33,743 nucleotides of DNA from a bacterium UBP3_UBA3054 (lineage in GTDB: Bacteria; Auribacterota; UBA3054), in assembly GCA_002366995.1 (NCBI GenBank), contig DFCM01000009.1, positions 1 through 33,743 on the forward strand. The letters are read 5' to 3'. The position numbers were made by a program, and so were the translations under genes. Position 1 is the stretch's first letter, and the number at the start of each line of letters is the position of its first letter. This document shows, piece by piece, positions 33,186 to 33,743 of the stretch. The notes under the pieces were generated by a model. It was given only the letters and a program-made list of their open reading frames with translations, was not told the DNA's origin and did no database searches.

Positions 33186-33743
33186 TCTCTGCATAGTAGG
33201 CGCCATGGGGCGTATGGGTCAGAACGTGGCGATGCTTGCCGATACCTTCGGCTTCATCGTAACAGGAGCTCTGGAATTCAAAGGCTCGCCGGCTGTCGGG
33301 AAAACTTTTTGCGGCGTTACGGTGACGGACGACATAGAGCTTGCCCTGCAGGGCGCCGACGTAGTCATAGAGTTCGCTCTTGCCGACGGCATAGAAGAAA
33401 GGGCGGCCGCCTACGCGGCCCATAAACTCCCTGCCGTAATAGGGACGACGGCTGTCAGCGAAGAGGGGATAAACGCGCTCAAAGAAGCCGCGAAGACGAT
33501 CCCTGTCATCCACGCCGCCAACTTCAGCCTGGGCGTCAACCTTCTGGGAGAGCTTTTGAAGAAAGCTTCCGCCGTGCTCGGCGAAGAGTATGACGCCGAA
33601 ATCGTGGAGATGCACCATCACAACAAGAAAGACGCCCCGAGCGGCACCGCGCTTTATCTGGCGAAGATGGTGGAAAGCGGCAGGGGAGTCGGAAAGGAAA
33701 AAGAGATTTACGGACGATTTGGCAACGTCGGCGCCAGGCCTTC
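33178..33743 (+). CDS. dapB: 4-hydroxy-tetrahydrodipicolinate reductase (partial)
   Basis: The first 188 codons are present; the gene runs off the window edge. GAMGRMG (8-14) is the NAD(P)H-binding loop, IGTT (88-91) resembles the family GTTG motif, and EIVEMHHHNKKDAPSGTA (141-158) is the catalytic signature, with H146/H147 and K150 in the places of the E. coli HH and Lys. DapB reduces dehydrated hydroxy-tetrahydrodipicolinate to tetrahydrodipicolinate in lysine and diaminopimelate synthesis. It starts within the end of the heptosyltransferase gene (8-nt overlap), so translation is coupled. Diaminopimelate is a cell-wall component, which fits the envelope context. Confidence 0.95.
   Translation, partial: MPNLCIVGAMGRMGQNVAMLADTFGFIVTGALEFKGSPAVGKTFCGVTVTDDIELALQGADVVIEFALADGIEERAAAYAAHKLPAVIGTTAVSEEGINALKEAAKTIPVIHAANFSLGVNLLGELLKKASAVLGEEYDAEIVEMHHHNKKDAPSGTALYLAKMVESGRGVGKEKEIYGRFGNVGARP

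Noticed and set aside
1..33743. CRISPR array, insertion sequence or prophage
   Set aside because: No regularly spaced direct repeats, transposase, integrase or terminal inverted repeats are visible; all intergenic gaps are under 150 nt.

Overview
The window looks like a chromosomal segment of a Gram-negative, GC-rich bacterium. An exported protein with a PEP-CTERM sorting tail, OmpA and lipoproteins, a heptosyltransferase and Wzx/WaaL-type surface-glycan genes all point to a diderm. The combination of PEP-CTERM tail and TMTC/DUF2723-type glycosyltransferases suggests the PVC group, perhaps Lentisphaerota or Kiritimatiellota. That placement is inference from gene content only. I see no insertion sequence, prophage, CRISPR array or rRNA.

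Left block, + strand (3-7973): four tightly packed genes. They are a large secreted metzincin-type protease with Ig-like/PKD domains and a PEP-CTERM tail, an OsmC-family protein, a DUF2723 (TMEM260-like) GT-C membrane protein and a TMTC-like GT-C/TPR membrane protein. Both GT-C families have animal members that O-mannosylate Ig-like-fold extracellular domains, so this block may be a substrate-plus-glycosylation operon.

Centre-left, - strand (11822 down to 7955): zinc-ribbon protein, YqaA-type DedA protein, OmpA-family lipoprotein and unknown lipoprotein form an envelope operon. It ends at a strong hairpin that also contains the probable ribosome-binding site of a GT4 glycosyltransferase. Just upstream lie tRNA-Glu(CUC) with its own terminator and a 56-residue 2[4Fe-4S] ferredoxin that ends 9 nt before the tRNA.

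Centre and right, - strand (31756 down to 11999): esterase, ilvA, ridA, a GH63-like glycoside hydrolase, a second TMTC-like protein, an acidic exported protein, dnaX, aspS, an AsmA-like protein, lepA and a Wzx-like flippase run 15.8 kb with no gap above 22 nt. A promoter inside the flippase 3' end then starts an O-antigen-ligase-like protein and a GT4 glycosyltransferase, followed by ferredoxin and tRNA-Glu. Surface-glycan genes are therefore interleaved with translation and replication genes.

Right end, + strand (31902 to the edge): nfu-type Fe-S scaffold, a GT9 heptosyltransferase and a truncated dapB. The divergent esterase and nfu promoters, together with the ligase promoter, share an unusual layout: an 18-bp spacer ending in GCTTTTGN directly before TAWAAT.
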